From: an uncultured delta proteobacterium | GTDB taxonomy: Bacteria; Myxococcota_A; Polyangia; Polyangiales; Polyangiaceae | Direction: 5' to 3' | Assembly: GCA_903893335.1 (NCBI GenBank) | Contig: CAITLX010000390.1 | Coordinates: forward strand, 1-7,375 | DNA: 7,375 nucleotides | In this document: positions 7,029 to 7,375 of the stretch, piece after piece | How positions within the stretch are numbered: position 1 is the first letter of the stretch | Layout of the letters: each line of letters begins with the position of its first letter | The notes under the pieces: generated by a model | Database searches by the model: none | The model's input: the letters and a program-made list of their open reading frames with translations, nothing else | Told to the model about the DNA's origin: nothing | Made by a program: the position numbers and the translations under genes

Positions 7029-7058
7029 AGTCTACGCCGCTTCGAGCGCGCCTGACAA
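7029..7058 (-). promoter_or_regulatory. Candidate leaderless promoter of the small lipoprotein
   Basis: Minus-strand TTGTCA (7053-7058, 5 of 6 to consensus) and TAGACT (7029-7034, 4 of 6) are 18 nt apart. Six bases separate the -10 box from the ATG, so +1 would fall on the A of the start codon at 7022. The absence of any Shine-Dalgarno fits a leaderless mRNA. If the true promoter lies further upstream, this match is chance. Confidence 0.45.
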
Positions 7059-7167
7059 GAGCGTGGGGACCAGCGAGGGCGCGACCGCCGTCTCGTTGCC
7101 CGAGATGCCCGCTCGAGCCTGCTCGGTGCGCGGCGGCGTGGCGGGGTGGCGACGTCGACAAAAGGAG

Positions 7168-7202
7168 AACGGGCCGCACGGCGCGAACGCCGGCGGCCCG
7201 TT
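7168..7202 (-). terminator. Strong hairpin terminator of the gene entering from the right
   Basis: Arms AACGGGCCGC (7168-7177) and GCGGCCCGTT (7193-7202) pair perfectly. Inside them CGGCG and CGCCG (7179-7183, 7188-7192) pair again. Read on the minus strand this is a 15-bp stem with one bulged U and a UUCG loop, followed by a pyrimidine-rich tail CTCCTTTTGTC. It lies about 85 bases past the stop codon at 7286 and separates that gene from the small lipoprotein. On the plus strand the flank after the hairpin is purine-rich, so it should act on minus-strand transcripts. Confidence 0.7.
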
Positions 7203-7213
7203 GAGGAGGTTCG

Positions 7214-7297
7214 AGTTCGAGGGAGGCCGCTCAGCAGCGGCCATCTCGAGAGAGGACGCTTACCAGCTGCCACCTCGAGAGAGGCTTACCAGCTGCC
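7214..7297 (-). repeat. Three tandem copies of the gene end with its stop codon
   Basis: Read on the minus strand, three units follow one another: 7297-7272 (26 bases), 7271-7243 (29) and 7242-7214 (29). The first two share GGCAGCTGGTAAGC and CTCTCTCGAG and differ mainly by a 3-base insertion. The third matches the second at 22 of 29 positions and has TGA in place of TAA. Only the first is translated as the end of the His-Gly-Ser protein; the others look like relics. The third also folds as GGCCGCT-CAGC-AGCGGCC (7225-7242). Confidence 0.7.
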
Positions 7298-7375
7298 GTG
7301 CGAACCGTGGCTGCCGTGCGAGCCGTGGCTGCCGTGCGAGCCGTGGCTGCCGTGCGAACCGTGGCTGCCGTGCGA
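7286..7375 (-). CDS. C-terminal end of a His-Gly-Ser repeat protein (5' part outside window)
   Basis: Only 29 residues are in view: nine Ser-His-Gly triplets, then Ser-Trp and TAA at 7286-7288. No other frame gives a sensible product, and the frame agrees with an 18-base DNA repeat. His-Xaa-Ser repeat tails are known from HxsA-type precursor peptides that are found next to the radical-SAM proteins HxsB and HxsC and the small protein HxsD. Here Xaa is always Gly, and the tail ends in Trp. The match is only to the repeat pattern; a plain His-rich metal-binding tail on an unrelated exported protein would look the same. The downstream terminator at 7168-7202 supports a real gene end. Confidence 0.7.
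   Translation of the reverse strand, partial: SHGSHGSHGSHGSHGSHGSHGSHGSHGSW
7294..7375 (-). repeat. 18-base tandem repeat coding the His-Gly-Ser tail
   Basis: Units start at 7294, 7312, 7330 and 7348, with a partial copy at 7366 running off the edge. They are identical except for one position (gaacc or gagcc), a synonymous Gly codon change. Each unit encodes two Ser-His-Gly triplets, with Ser written alternately AGC and TCG, so the DNA period is twice the protein period. Confidence 0.93.

Noticed and set aside
6090..7055. A plus-strand open frame of 321 codons opposite the small lipoprotein
   Set aside because: It has the same cause: codon-aligned antisense of a gene without TTA, CTA or TCA. 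The product is Arg/Ala/Val-rich, and the minus frame has a signal peptide and clear Cys-rich modules.

Overview
This high-GC window looks like bacterial chromosome from a myxobacterium (Myxococcota, probably the Polyangia side). The reasons are the near-absence of A/T-rich codons (TTA, CTA, TCA), two adjacent Cys-rich lipoproteins, MopE-type metal-binding motifs joined to kelch repeats, and a motif of the type 'NGxxDGxETDxDCGG'. The taxon is inferred from style, not from a marker gene. Everything I can support as coding is on the minus strand, read from right to left.

Layout. (1) 7375-7286: the last 29 residues of a gene entering from the right, made entirely of His-Gly-Ser triplets and ending Ser-Trp-stop. 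(2) 7285-7168: decayed tandem copies of that gene's end, then a strong hairpin terminator. (3) 7058-6348: a 224-residue lipoprotein with two Cys-rich modules and an Asp/Ala-repeat tail. Its predicted promoter puts +1 on the A of its ATG, so it may be leaderless. (4) 6347-5804: a 544-base intergenic region with GC hairpins, a spaced direct repeat and a candidate promoter. (5) 5803 to beyond base 1: one very large gene, 1934 codons in view with no stop, filling almost 80 % of the window. It encodes a modular lipoprotein: SPII signal, N-terminal module like those in RHS-type secreted proteins, six kelch blades, a Cys-rich linker, three EVCNGVDDxCDG motifs, and at least 18 Cys-rich units that lengthen from 52 to 73 residues.

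How they fit together. All three products look exported or surface-associated, and all are built from repeats. No enzyme, mobile element, RNA gene or CRISPR array is visible. The two complete starts seem to use different initiation modes: a Shine-Dalgarno for the large gene, leaderless for the small one. The best lead for an under-described system is the His-Gly-Ser tail at the right edge. It resembles His-Xaa-Ser repeat peptides (HxsA) that accompany radical-SAM maturases, but the rest of that locus lies outside the window.
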